DNA of 64,000 nt from Hoyosella subflava DQS3-9A1 (lineage in GTDB: Bacteria; Actinomycetota; Actinomycetes; Mycobacteriales; Mycobacteriaceae). Positions 1 through 8,246 of this stretch are shown here, piece after piece. Position 1 is the first letter of the stretch. The number at the start of each line of letters is the position of its first letter. A program made the position numbers and the translations under genes. The stretch spans positions 3,596,001 through 3,660,000 of the forward strand of contig NC_015564.1 in NCBI RefSeq assembly GCF_000214175.1, in the 5' to 3' direction. A model generated the notes under the pieces. That model made no database searches and had not been told where the DNA came from. It was given only the letters and a program-made list of their open reading frames with translations.

Positions 1-296
1 GACGCAAAGCTGGCGCGCTCGTAGTGATGGTCGACGGCGCGCTGCAGGTCTACCTGGAACGCGGCGGCAAAACCGCGCTCGTGTATGGCGACGACCCCGC
101 GACACTAGACGGCGCTGCGCGCGCCCTCGTCGGTATCGCACGCAGCGGTGCCCTCGACAAGCTGCTCATCGAAACGATAAACGGTGTGCCCGCGCCCGGA
201 GCGGAGCACGCTGACGGTGCGGTTGGATTCTTCGCCCGGGCACTCAGTGAGAACGGGTTCGCCGTCGTTCCGCGCGGCTACCGGTACCGGCGGTGA
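1..296 (+). CDS. Lhr-type ATP-dependent helicase, C-terminal end (5' truncated)
   Basis: The reading frame is open from base 3 to the stop at 294-296, so only the last ~97 residues of a longer protein are present. The stretch GALVVMVDGALQVYLERGG and the basic ending GYRYRR match the C-terminal end of the large Lhr superfamily 2 DNA helicases of actinobacteria, which act in DNA repair. The next gene, a nei-type glycosylase, starts 4 bp later, which is the usual lhr-nei arrangement. No helicase motifs lie in this fragment, so the call rests on the C-terminal similarity and the context. Confidence 0.75.
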   Translation, partial: RKAGALVVMVDGALQVYLERGGKTALVYGDDPATLDGAARALVGIARSGALDKLLIETINGVPAPGAEHADGAVGFFARALSENGFAVVPRGYRYRR

Positions 297-299
297 CCC

Positions 300-1112
300 G
301 TGCCTGAGGGTGACACCGTTTACCGGGCAGCCACGAACCTGCGTGCCGCCCTCGACCAGAAGGTGCTTACACGCACACAGTTCCGGGTCGACAAGTACGC
401 GAACCTCAACTTCGCGGGCCTGCGGATTTCGCGCGTATGGCCGCACGGCAAACACCTGTTCATACAGGCCGGCGACCACGTCATCCACTCCCACCTGAAA
501 ATGGAAGGTGCCTGGCACACCTACAAACCGGGCGAGAAATGGCGGAAACCTGGATGGCAGGCTCGCGTGGTCCTCGAGGCTGACGGCTCACAAGCGGTCG
601 GCTTCTCCCTAGGAATCCTCAGCGTGCTGTCTGCCGCGGAAGCACCGTCCGTCACAGCGCACCTCGGACCCGACCTCCTCAGCGACAACTGGGATGCAGC
701 GACCGCACGGGACAGAATCGGATCAGCACCTGAACGCGCGATAGGAATGGCGCTGCTCGACCAGCGCAACCTCGCAGGCATCGGCAACGTGTATCGAAGC
801 GAACTGTGCTTCTTACGCGGCCTTGATCCCCTCACACCCACGTCGGAAGTCGCAGACCTTGACGGGCTGCTCGACCTCTCCCGGCGGATGCTGTGGGCTA
901 ACAAAGACCGAACCCAGCGGTGCACGACCGGGAATCTGCGGCGCGGTCAAGAACTCTGGGTGTACGGGCGAGAACGCAACCCCTGCAGGCGCTGCGGCAC
1001 ACTCATCGAACGACGCATCATCAGCGAATCTGGTTATCAGTCAATAAGTGTGCCGAATGCCGATGAGCGGCTCGTGTACGTGTGCCCGCGCTGCCAGCAC
1101 GTGCGCAGCTGA
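300..1112 (+). CDS. nei: Endonuclease VIII-type DNA glycosylase (Fpg/Nei family)
   Basis: This 270-aa protein excises oxidised bases from DNA and nicks the abasic site. The GTG start gives MPEGDTVYR: removing Met exposes the catalytic Pro2, followed by Glu3, both diagnostic of the Fpg/Nei fold. The helix-two-turn-helix region (about 150-175, with NLAGIGNVYRSE) and a C-terminal zinc finger with two CxxC pairs (NPCRRCGT and YVCPRCQH) are complete. The length fits actinobacterial Nei2. It sits 4 bp after the Lhr helicase, so a repair operon is likely. Confidence 0.93.
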   Translation: MPEGDTVYRAATNLRAALDQKVLTRTQFRVDKYANLNFAGLRISRVWPHGKHLFIQAGDHVIHSHLKMEGAWHTYKPGEKWRKPGWQARVVLEADGSQAVGFSLGILSVLSAAEAPSVTAHLGPDLLSDNWDAATARDRIGSAPERAIGMALLDQRNLAGIGNVYRSELCFLRGLDPLTPTSEVADLDGLLDLSRRMLWANKDRTQRCTTGNLRRGQELWVYGRERNPCRRCGTLIERRIISESGYQSISVPNADERLVYVCPRCQHVRS

Positions 1113-1223
1113 AGCCGCGTTCGAGCGCACGATCTCCAAGCACTGCTACTGCGCGACGGAGACCTCGAGTCCATCGGCCCGAAGATCCTGGCCGCCGCTC
1201 GCCAATTTGCCGCGATCGGATGA
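1113..1223 (+). pseudogene. Truncated antitoxin tail (MbcA/ParS-Xre-like) in front of a broken RES toxin
   Basis: Directly after the nei stop codon the same frame stays open for 36 codons, ending in GPKILAAARQFAAIG and a TGA at 1221-1223. There is no start codon and no room for an N-terminal domain. The ending resembles that of the intact antitoxin at 3460-3987 (NAILDAARSEF). The TGA overlaps the ATG of the following RES gene (ATGA), the coupling expected of an antitoxin-toxin pair. I read this as the surviving C-terminus of an antitoxin whose front was deleted up to nei. The family assignment is inferred. Confidence 0.5.
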
Positions 1224-1974
1224 GCGCAGAGAACGCATTCATTGACACACTGGCCGGCGCGGTGCACTGCGCGCGCCAGGTCGGCGCAGAGGTGCACCGT
1301 GTCGGGTACAAGCCCTCTCCGTGGGAATGGACTCCTTGGGAGTACGTCACCGAGGGAAGCTTTCACGGTCGCTGGGATGACCCGACGGCATTTGGCGCAC
1401 GCTGTACACCGGTTCCACCAGGCTGGCCTGCTACCTGGAGGTTCTCGCGTTCGCTCGACCCAGTGCAGCCGTGATCGCTGACCTCGCTGACATTGTCGTC
1501 GACGGGCAGGATGACGATAACTTTCCCACGCTGGAACCAGGCCGGCTGCCTGCGTCGTGGTGCGATCCCCGCATGGCGGTCCGGGCTGCTCTCACAGGGT
1601 GGTTCGCAGTTCCGGGGCACCCCGAGTCCCTCGCGACTCTTCGAGCGCGGTTTCGCGTCACTGCGATACAGCTGGGCCTCGACGACCTCGATGGAGCCGC
1701 AATACGCGATGGAAGACCCCGCGCACTAACGCAGAAGATGTCCAGTTGGATCAACACATTGACGGGGCCGGATGGTGATCCGGTCGCCGGGGTCGAATTC
1801 GACTCCCGCCACGGAGACGGCTTACGCCTGTGGGTTATCTACGAGCAGCCTGACGATCCCGCAAACTCGCCGAAGCTCCTGCCGAGGAATTCAGGCGACG
1901 GCATCACCCGCGAAGACCCCGATCTTCAGACGGCGATGCGGATGCTGGGCCTCGTCTGGGATGCACAACGCTAA
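1220..1974 (+). pseudogene. RES-domain toxin, frameshifted
   Basis: Two overlapping frames encode one RES-type protein; intact members degrade cellular NAD+. The first runs from ATG 1220 to GSFHGRWDD; the second resumes as PDGIWRTLYTGSTRLACYLE and continues to the stop at 1974. The frame changes in the C-run at about 1380-1383, where one extra C would restore a single frame of about 251 residues. RES landmarks are visible: an Arg in VHRVGY, the Tyr in LYTG, the Glu in CYLEVL and a Ser in EFDSRHGD. It may be a true pseudogene or a homopolymer sequencing error. Loss of its antitoxin favours real decay, because an active toxin alone would be harmful. Confidence 0.7.
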
Positions 1975-2141
1975 TCCGCCGAGACGAGACAGGCGCCGCC
2001 AATTTCTACCGGCAGTCGAGCCGGAAAGGTGCGAATCCTGTTGCTGGACAGTAGATTATGAACACGCTACGACTTACTGGTAACCCTGCATATTCGATTC
2101 TGCATTTATTCGCCGCATGAACTACCGACGTGTCGGATCTT
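1975..2141. other. Intergenic, no feature seen
   Basis: Nothing convincing is encoded between the broken RES gene and the converging small membrane-protein gene. No strong hairpin is visible. Confidence 0.4.
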
Positions 2142-2411
2142 TCAGGGTTTGGCGGATTCGCGTGGGCGGTGACATGTCGGGTTCCGCAAGGCCCACAAGG
2201 TGGCTACGCCGAGTACGGGTATCAGCCAGATCGTGGCTGCCCAGAATGTGCGACGAGGTCGGCTGAGATGGGTTTCCGAGAGCGCCGCTGTGGCAGCAAC
2301 ACTGGCTGCGATCCATCCGATCGTGCATGCAAGGATCGTGAGGCCGAGCGCTGCCGCGGTGAACAGGAAGGTCCCGAAACCGGGCATGCAGTCTGTCTGG
2401 CCGGAATTCAC
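2142..2411 (-). CDS. Small membrane protein, PLDc_N-like
   Basis: This is an 89-aa protein from a GTG start; an ATG nine codons later, at 2387, is an alternative start. It has two hydrophobic segments, at about 12-42 and 56-73. The second (TFWAATIWLIPVLGVATLW) resembles the short PLDc_N transmembrane motif found alone in many actinobacterial membrane proteins. The function is unknown. It points towards the broken RES gene and has no obvious partner. Confidence 0.55.
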   Translation of the reverse strand: MNSGQTDCMPGFGTFLFTAAALGLTILACTIGWIAASVAATAALSETHLSRPRRTFWAATIWLIPVLGVATLWALRNPTCHRPRESAKP

Positions 2412-2541
2412 TCAATCGCTAATGCCTGCCTCAGCCAGCACCAGCACATCCACGTTGCTCACCGTACTGCTTCGTTAGCCTCCGAGAAGCTTTTGGCCCG
2501 GTACGGGCCCGTCGAGGTCGATGGTCGGCGAGGGGTACCGA

Positions 2542-3219
2542 TTACTTGTGCTCCCAGATCTGGATCAGATACGTCTCATCGGTGACGTTTGTGGGCCAGC
2601 CGCGGTTTTCCAGGCGCCCGTTGATGTGGATTCTCACTTGGTAGGTCCCGGGCTTATAAGTGAGGGGCTCGCTGATACCGGGGAAGCGTGTTGCCATGCC
2701 CGTCCAGAGGTAGAGGTCGCCGGTTGTGGAGGTGACATGGGTGTCAAATACCTCTTGCCATCCTGTTTCAGGCTGTGCCGGCGGGGCGGGCAGAGTTTCG
2801 ACGGTGACCGAGATTTCACCGTATTGCGCGCCGGCGCAGACAAAGATGATCTTTCCGTCCGAGGCCGGGGCGCTGCAGTCGTCCGGGAGCAACGGAAACC
2901 GCGGCAACGCGGTGGGCTCGTCCATGATCGTGAAGTGTCCATCCGATTCGCCTCCATCGCGCTGAACGTTCCTGCCTTCCGTCTTGCGCTCCGAATGTTC
3001 AGTAGCCATTGGTGTGGTGGCGGACTGTTCGGCTTCGCTTGGGGTGTGTGCGCATCCGGCCGTCACCGCCGCGGCGACAGCGAGTCCCGCGACCCATGCT
3101 GTGAGCGCCTGGTCGGATAGCCGCGGGTGCAAGCGAGAGGCGGACTGTGAACAGAGGTCACCGAGTGCTTTCACGCTTGAGGCGAGCGGGCTGCAAGTAT
3201 CCAAGTGGGATCGAGTCAT
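2542..3219 (-). CDS. Putative lipoprotein of unknown function
   Basis: The C-terminal ~225 residues of a longer minus-strand frame look like a secreted lipoprotein. A hydrophobic segment (AWVAGLAVAAAVTAGC) ends in a lipobox with Cys near residue 56 from the ATG at 3219. A Ser/Thr/Glu-rich linker and a globular domain of about 125 residues with two cysteines follow. The 56-residue N-region is long for a signal peptide, so an internal GTG or TTG start may be the true one. I do not recognise the domain. It is divergent from the RES toxin-antitoxin pair at 3460. Confidence 0.5.
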   Translation of the reverse strand: MTRSHLDTCSPLASSVKALGDLCSQSASRLHPRLSDQALTAWVAGLAVAAAVTAGCAHTPSEAEQSATTPMATEHSERKTEGRNVQRDGGESDGHFTIMDEPTALPRFPLLPDDCSAPASDGKIIFVCAGAQYGEISVTVETLPAPPAQPETGWQEVFDTHVTSTTGDLYLWTGMATRFPGISEPLTYKPGTYQVRIHINGRLENRGWPTNVTDETYLIQIWEHK

Positions 3220-3459
3220 ATGCGCAATGATGGCTAACCGTTTCGGTGATGTCAGCGGCGGGCGGGGTAGTTCGACCATGGCTGGGCGGCGAGTTCGGCG
3301 GGTGTTTCTGGGTGCTCTCTCTGAGCATTTGCGCCACCTTCTCAGCGACCACGCCTGCTTACGCGTGACGCCTATGACGTCTCGGGCGCCGCTTCGCCCG
3401 ACGATTCGCACGTAGTATCCTGTTCGTATGAACCGTGGGATTCGAATCGGAGGTGAAAC

Positions 3460-3987
3460 GTGGCTACCACTAGACATCAGAACACTGGTCCTGAAGAGAT
3501 CCTCGGCCGTTCTGTCCGCAACGCCATGCGTTCCATCCGGGCGCTTGGGCCAGCAATGCATGCAATCAAAGAACCAACATCACCACAGCTAGCGCGCGCG
3601 GTACAGGCGACAGAGAATAAGTGGCGGGCCATCGACGCCGAGTTTGAGTTGCTCACCAGCCGCGACGTCGCCGCAGCTCTAGGTTCCCGGTCCTCCAGCC
3701 CCCGCGGCTTCACCGCAGATCAGCGCAAAGCAGGGAAGCTCCTGGCGATCCGCTGGGGCAACCAGTACCGATATCCTGGCTTCCAGATCCGTGACGGCCA
3801 TGTCCTCCCGGTGATCCAGCAGCTCATCAGCCTCGCAGACGATAGCGAATGGTCGCCAGAAAGCCTCACGATGTGGCTGTGCACGCCCACAGGATGGCTC
3901 AGCGACAAGCGTCCTGTGGATCTGCTCAACGGCGATCCAAATGCCATCCTTGATGCTGCAAGGTCGGAGTTCACCACCGAATGGTGA
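3460..3987 (+). CDS. Antitoxin of a RES-type toxin-antitoxin pair (MbcA/ParS/Xre-like)
   Basis: This 175-aa protein starts at GTG 3460 after a strong ribosome binding site (GGAGGTG, 3449-3455). Its C-terminal part contains SLTMWLCTPTGW and RPVDLLNGDPNAILDAA, the pattern of the DUF2384/MbcA toxin-binding domain, which inserts into the active site of RES toxins. The middle part (about 60-110) is a probable DNA-binding region with which such antitoxins repress their own operon. The toxin ATG lies inside its last codons (7-bp overlap). It looks intact, unlike the antitoxin remnant at 1113-1223. Confidence 0.78.
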   Translation: MATTRHQNTGPEEILGRSVRNAMRSIRALGPAMHAIKEPTSPQLARAVQATENKWRAIDAEFELLTSRDVAAALGSRSSSPRGFTADQRKAGKLLAIRWGNQYRYPGFQIRDGHVLPVIQQLISLADDSEWSPESLTMWLCTPTGWLSDKRPVDLLNGDPNAILDAARSEFTTEW

Positions 3988-4613
3988 CGCATGTACCCGA
4001 GCCCCCGCATCAGTTCACCGCCCAGGCGGTCGATCTTGAACCAGGAACAGTCCTGTACCGCGTTTACACCAACAGGCGGCCAAGTCCAGTTGAGTTCAAC
4101 CCAGGCAGGGGGCCAGGCGGGCGGTTTTCCTTCTTTGGCACTCCCGCGGTGCCCGTCCTCTACGCGGCAGCGACTGAGGTCGCTGCAGTTTGCGAGACAC
4201 TCTTGCACAGCATTCCCGTAACGGGCGGGGCGCTACTGCCCGAGCAATATCTCGATAAGGTCGCCGCCAGGATCCGGGTTCAGCGTCCGCTGCGGCTTGC
4301 GTCGTTTCTTGGAACTGGTTTGCGTGCGTTACGCATCGAGGCCTCCCAACTCACCGATACTCCGGCCAGCGAATACCCGCGTACCCGCCGCTGGGCCGAA
4401 ATAGCGCACCAAGCAGGATTTGACGGCGTCGCCTGGATGTCCAAGCGCTGCAACAGTGACCGCGCCTATGTTCTGTTCGGAGACCGGATCTGCCCAGACG
4501 ATCTGGCCATAGACACCGGCTATGCCCGGGTCTTCGCAGCCGGTACCGATCTGGACTGGCTCATCGACCTCTGCTCGGGCATGCACATCGATGTGCATGC
4601 CCCGCACACCTGA
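3981..4613 (+). CDS. RES-domain NAD+-degrading toxin
   Basis: This 210-aa RES-family protein (MbcT-like) overlaps the antitoxin gene by 7 bp. Family knowledge: RES toxins fold like ADP-ribosyltransferases and deplete NAD+ by phosphorolysis or hydrolysis when free of antitoxin. Visible landmarks are LYRVYTN with the conserved Arg (about residue 27), GRFSFFGTPAVPVLYAAAT with the conserved Tyr, and the Glu of VAAVCETLLH. The protein is full length and uninterrupted. It lies within a patch of decayed mobile genes, consistent with horizontal gain. Confidence 0.82.
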   Translation: MVTHVPEPPHQFTAQAVDLEPGTVLYRVYTNRRPSPVEFNPGRGPGGRFSFFGTPAVPVLYAAATEVAAVCETLLHSIPVTGGALLPEQYLDKVAARIRVQRPLRLASFLGTGLRALRIEASQLTDTPASEYPRTRRWAEIAHQAGFDGVAWMSKRCNSDRAYVLFGDRICPDDLAIDTGYARVFAAGTDLDWLIDLCSGMHIDVHAPHT

Positions 4614-4616
4614 CAC

Positions 4617-5317
4617 CTACCTCCATCGGTTTATCGCGTTTCCCATGAGTGCCAGAGATCCAGCGAGTGTCACCAGGATCAGCCGCCAGAGCGCTCTGGC
4701 GACTGCTGGCTCGTACTCCGACAGGCTTCCGGCCCGGCCGTCGAAGGAGGGATCGTTCAGGGCCGTGAGAAGTTCTTCGATCGGGCCGCGCAGCTCGATG
4801 CAGTGAACTGTTCCGCGAGCGCCCCGACGTTCGCGTCGAGCGCCAACCGGAAGGAACGCAGCACGGATTCGCTTGTCAGGTGTTCCCACGTAGTTGTCAT
4901 CGACGCGGCCAGCGCTGGATCGAGCCCTGGACGCCAGATACTGCCCCAGTCGATTTTCCCTATTTCAGGCAGCTGCGGGAAAACGCTCCGTGTCCAGTCA
5001 CTCATGTTGGGAAGTAGCGCGTTCGCTAGCGCGGCGGTGTGCTGCTCAAACGAGTCGGCTCATAGAGCTGGGTTAGCGCGGGTGAAGTCGGTAAACGACG
5101 GCAAGGAAAACTTGTGTGGTGCGGCGTCAAACTGGGTGATCGTCCGGATGGTCTCGCGCTGCCTCCAGGAGGATTCCACGGCTGTTAGTGCGGAGCAATC
5201 GAAACAGCGGAATGCCTTGGCGTGTAGTCGTTCGATGTCATGGTGGCTCCTCCCTGCTGGCACCGGAGGCCACAGCAGAAAGCACCGGGGCAGACCCTGC
5301 ACATCCCCTCCCACCAT
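4617..5317 (-). pseudogene. Decayed unknown gene (in-frame stop plus frameshift)
   Basis: On the minus strand a protein-like frame runs through KFSLPSFTDFTRANPAL, hits TGA at 5060-5062, and continues in the same frame through DWTRSVFPQLPEIGKIDWG. Near 4800 the sense passes to another frame (IELRGPIEELLTALNDPSF), which ends in a transmembrane-like helix (LWRLILVTLAGSLALMG). A good ribosome binding site and ATG occur at 5241, but that frame closes after 18 codons, so there is a third lesion near the start. I do not recognise the family. The coherent amino-acid sense across the breaks suggests a dead gene rather than chance. Confidence 0.45.
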
Positions 5318-5641
5318 TAGATCACCGGGCTACGACACCAGCGGTTACCTGCATCAACGTCATGTCCCTGCACAAGGACGCGGCGAGGGAGGCTGCCGGT
5401 GTCGGCGAGATGACCGAGCCACGCAGCGAATCGTCCGATCGGGCGCTGACTTTCGGGTGATGCCAGGCGCTCCGGGTCAGTGGCAGCCCCGGCTCCTGGC
5501 GAGCTCCTGCGGATCGGCCAGCGCTTCTGTCTCGTCAGCCCGACGTGTTCGCTTCAGCAAGTTTGGAGCTGATGCGGGACTCGTCTGCATCGGGTTCCAT
5601 ATTGAATTCAACAACTGCGACGTTGTGCTGGCGTAGGACAT
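5318..5641. other. Intergenic, no supportable gene
   Basis: Several open frames cross this stretch on both strands, but none shows domain sense or a ribosome binding site. It lies between two decayed genes and is probably degraded accessory DNA. Confidence 0.35.
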
Positions 5642-6443
5642 CTAGGACTTCTTGGGGGTTACGTAGAAGAACTCACGGCGGTTGTTCACCCGGTTCACAC
5701 GTTTGTGCGCGAACTCGCGGTGCAACATAGCCTCAATTTCCACGGCGCCTTCGGCGAAGAAGGGTGCGTGAACATCGAAGTTGAACGGCACCGAAGCATA
5801 GCTTAGTTCCCGAACCCTCTCGATAGGTTCGAGGCGTCGCGTTAACCCGATTTTGAACATCCTTTCGCCGAACGAGCCCAGGTTTGAGATGACGTAGACA
5901 TAGCCTGCGCGCAAGTTCGCTTTCCGGTAGCCGACGTCTGTTATTGCCCGCTCAACATCGGCAAGCTTCGCGCGCAGTGCGGTGGCCGCACTTTCGTCGC
6001 CGCGAGCTTCAAGTGCTCGCAGTGTGTTTAGGTAGTGTTGTTTCTCCTTCTCGAGACGGTCGCGCTCGCGCTGCAATTCCGCTTCCGCCTCCTGCTGTTC
6101 CCGAAGCTCTGCCTTGCGTTCCGTTGTGCCTCCTTCTCGGCTCGAAGCGTGTCCATGTGCCGTGTAGCGAGTTCGAGTTCGCGCAATCGGGGGCCGTGGT
6201 AGTGCGGGGTGACCTGAAGGCTGATCATCTGGCGTTGCGCTCGATCTGAGCGACGATTCTGTCCAGGCGTTTTCGGGCTACTTCGAGCTTGCCTGCCTTC
6301 ACGCTCTTGATGCAGTTCACGGCTTCTGCGTTGTATGCGGCGAGCTTGGTTTTCGACATGTCCCTGACGAACCTGCGGCCTTTGTGTGTGTCAACCTGAT
6401 TCGGCACCATGTCACGGTTTGATCCAGGTCCACAAGGAGCCAT
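5642..6443 (-). pseudogene. DUF4041 / T5orf172 (GIY-YIG-like) protein, 5'-truncated and frameshifted
   Basis: Three successive minus-strand frames spell one phage-type protein. The first is 6443 to 6225 (KLAAYNAEAVNCIKSVKAGK, ending IERNAR). The second starts at 6228 (ISLQVTPHYHGPRLRELELA). The third, from about 6110 to 5642, is a coiled coil (LREQQEAEAELQRERDRLEK) followed by the T5orf172 domain (GYVYVISNLGSFGERMFKIG, ending NNRREFFYVTPKKS). Intact relatives are about 400-450 aa, so the N-terminal half is missing and at least two frameshifts are present. The C-terminal domain alone (144 aa) is intact and could be expressed. Relatives occur in prophages and mobile islands. Confidence 0.75.
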
Positions 6444-6571
6444 AGTTCATGTGCTGGGCGGTGGGGTCCTGTCTTAGAGCACCCGCTCCTGAGCGGTTCA
6501 CTGCAGTGCCCCCGAGATGAAGCCACTTGTTAAGTGCTGCTGGCCACAGTGGAGGCGTAGTACTGTGCGAC

Positions 6572-6932
6572 ATGGCGTCGCTATCGATCCTCGTCCTAGT
6601 GGGGCTGCTAGTGTTTGGTGGGTACTGGCTTAACCGGATACGTCCTGATCGGAGAACCGGATTCCCATGGTTCTGGGTGGCGTTATCCTTTCACTGGTGT
6701 CTGCACCGTGATCTCGGTGGGGCTGCTTGTTGACTTATCTCGGGTTTTTGGCATTCCGATCACATCTGGATGGAACCTATTGAATCCTCCCACTTCGCCG
6801 TCAGGTCAGTTTCTAACTAACGAACACCTTCACCAGGTGACCAGCTCACCGTGGTGGCTTTGGGTGTTTCCAGCGATGGCGACCGCAGGAGTTGCAATCT
6901 GCATTTGGCTTTGGCATAAGAGGCGCGCTTAA
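6572..6932 (+). pseudogene. Small membrane protein, apparently frameshifted
   Basis: An ATG at 6572 opens a hydrophobic frame (MASLSILVLVGLLVFGGYWL, then FPWFWVALSF). The sense then passes into the +1 frame near 6690 (FTGVCTVISVGLLVDLSRVF), ending in a third hydrophobic segment (WWLWVFPAMATAGVAICIWL) and the stop at 6932. Read as one protein it would have about 119 residues and three membrane segments. It may be a real frameshift or a sequencing error. The next gene starts 20 bp downstream on the same strand, so the two could have formed a unit. Confidence 0.45.
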
Positions 6933-6952
6933 CAGCTCTTGGGGGAAGGATA

Positions 6953-7252
6953 TTGGCCTGGACTGAATGCTTCCAGAAGTTCTTCGTGAAGGAGATGGAT
7001 GATTTCACCTCGCGGCCGCGTTGGCTTCCGGGGATAAACGTCTTCGACTGGTACGACGAGGGCTACGAAATTATTGAAGAGCTTCGTGCCCACTTCCCCG
7101 ACGTACATGTCAAGCCTGAATTTGCACAGTACGTTTTTTCGGTTAACGAACGTCGAGAAAGCGCTGGACTTTCGCCAATCAGCCTTCCCAACGAGCCCAA
7201 ACCGGGACATATAAGCATCTCTGATGTCCTGCACCCCAAGGGCCTGGAATAG
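6953..7252 (+). CDS. Small protein of unknown function
   Basis: This 99-aa protein starts at TTG 6953, placed just after a purine-rich ribosome binding site (GGGGGAAGGA, 6941-6950). It has no membrane segment or signal peptide and is acidic and aromatic-rich (WLPGINVFDWYDEGYEIIEE). I recognise no family. It follows a small membrane-protein gene by 20 bp and precedes a recombinase remnant. A toxin/immunity-type pair is conceivable but unsupported. Confidence 0.5.
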   Translation: MAWTECFQKFFVKEMDDFTSRPRWLPGINVFDWYDEGYEIIEELRAHFPDVHVKPEFAQYVFSVNERRESAGLSPISLPNEPKPGHISISDVLHPKGLE

Positions 7253-7310
7253 TCGGCAGCCCTGGACCGGCAGTGACGGTCTCCGCGTTTCTTCGACTGT
7301 CCCGGAATCG

Positions 7311-7831
7311 GACTTGACAACCGGGGGTGCCTGCGGCTTCCTGCTCACTGAGAACGTCATCCCCGGCAACCCGATGCAGGCCGTCTCTCGCCCGAAAACC
7401 GCGAAAACCCTGCCGCGGTCGCTGCCGATGACGCCGTCGTGCGCCTGGTCTCCACGCTCGCGGAAAGCGAACAGGTGCGGGCGGACGACTGGCCGGAACG
7501 CGACTTCGCGATCGTCGCCCTCACCCTGTTATGCGGGCTGCGCTCCGCCGAACTCCTCGCGCTTGACATCCGTGACCACCAGCCGCATCCAGACACCGCA
7601 GGTGAGTTACGGATTCATGCGTGCGGCAAAGGCCGCAAAGACCGCACCGTGCGCACCTCTCCCCCGCTCACCGCGATCCTCGAGGACTACCTCAGCACCC
7701 GCACCATCAGAGTTGGCGCGACCCGCAGAGCCTTAGCTGATGCACCCGTGTGGGCGCGGTTCAAGGCGAGTGATCCGATGTTTGTGAATCTGGACGGTGC
7801 GCGACTGACGCAGGGCACGCTGCAGTACTAA
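7311..7831 (+). pseudogene. Tyrosine recombinase/integrase remnant
   Basis: Two frames give the middle of a XerC-like recombinase: core-binding end (FLLTENVIPGNPMQAVSRPK), then a frame change near 7420, then the start of the catalytic domain (DFAIVALTLLCGLRSAELLA with the first catalytic Arg, and GKGRKDR). Reading stops at 7831 before the HxxR box and the nucleophilic Tyr, and the N-terminus is absent. It cannot be active. It probably marks an old integration that brought in the surrounding accessory genes. Confidence 0.75.
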
Positions 7832-8199
7832 GCGCGACTGTTTCCGCAAGTACGTCACCGACAACAAGCTCGTCCTGCCGGTACGTTTCGATCTCACGCC
7901 TGACACTATCCACATCCAAAACGCAGCCACAGGAGCTTTCGAGGCACACGCAAGTTGTGGTTCGCTGACTTGCCTGTTCGCCCGGCGCCCACGCAGCGAT
8001 GCGCCGTGGGATCTGCGGTGGGGCAGCACAGTTCACAGGTGGTCGACCCAGGAAACGACTGGGCGATAACAGTTCACGGTGCCGTACTCGACGATGACTC
8101 ACTCACCGAGTTGCAGCGCCTACTTCACCCCGGCGAAGAGGTGGTTTCGCCTTGACACTCAACCGTTACTGTCCCTGCACCCTCGACGGCAATTACAAC
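7832..8199. other. Intergenic remnant DNA
   Basis: One plus-strand frame stays open after the integrase stop (containing LVLPVRFDLTPDTIHIQNAA), but it has no start, ribosome binding site or recognised domain. I see no attachment-site repeat. It is probably more debris of the integrated element. Confidence 0.3.
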
Positions 8200-8230
8200 G
8201 ACGGCGCCTGCAGGAAATGCAGGCGCCGTC
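8200..8230 (-). terminator. Hairpin terminator downstream of the azt gene cluster
   Basis: A perfect 13-bp stem (GACGGCGCCTGCA / TGCAGGCGCCGTC) with a GGAAA loop lies 16 bp beyond the stop codon of the aztD-like gene. It has no long T-run, as is common in actinobacteria. Confidence 0.75.
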
Positions 8231-8246
8231 GGGAATCTAGGGTCAA

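Noticed and set aside
2521-3120. Plus-strand open frame of 199 codons
   Set aside because: It is antisense to the lipoprotein gene, has no domain sense and no ribosome binding site; the minus strand shows a clear lipobox and folded-domain pattern.
4803-5636. Plus-strand open frame of 277 codons
   Set aside because: Composition is Ser/Arg/Ala-rich shadow sequence, while the minus strand carries coherent though broken protein sense.
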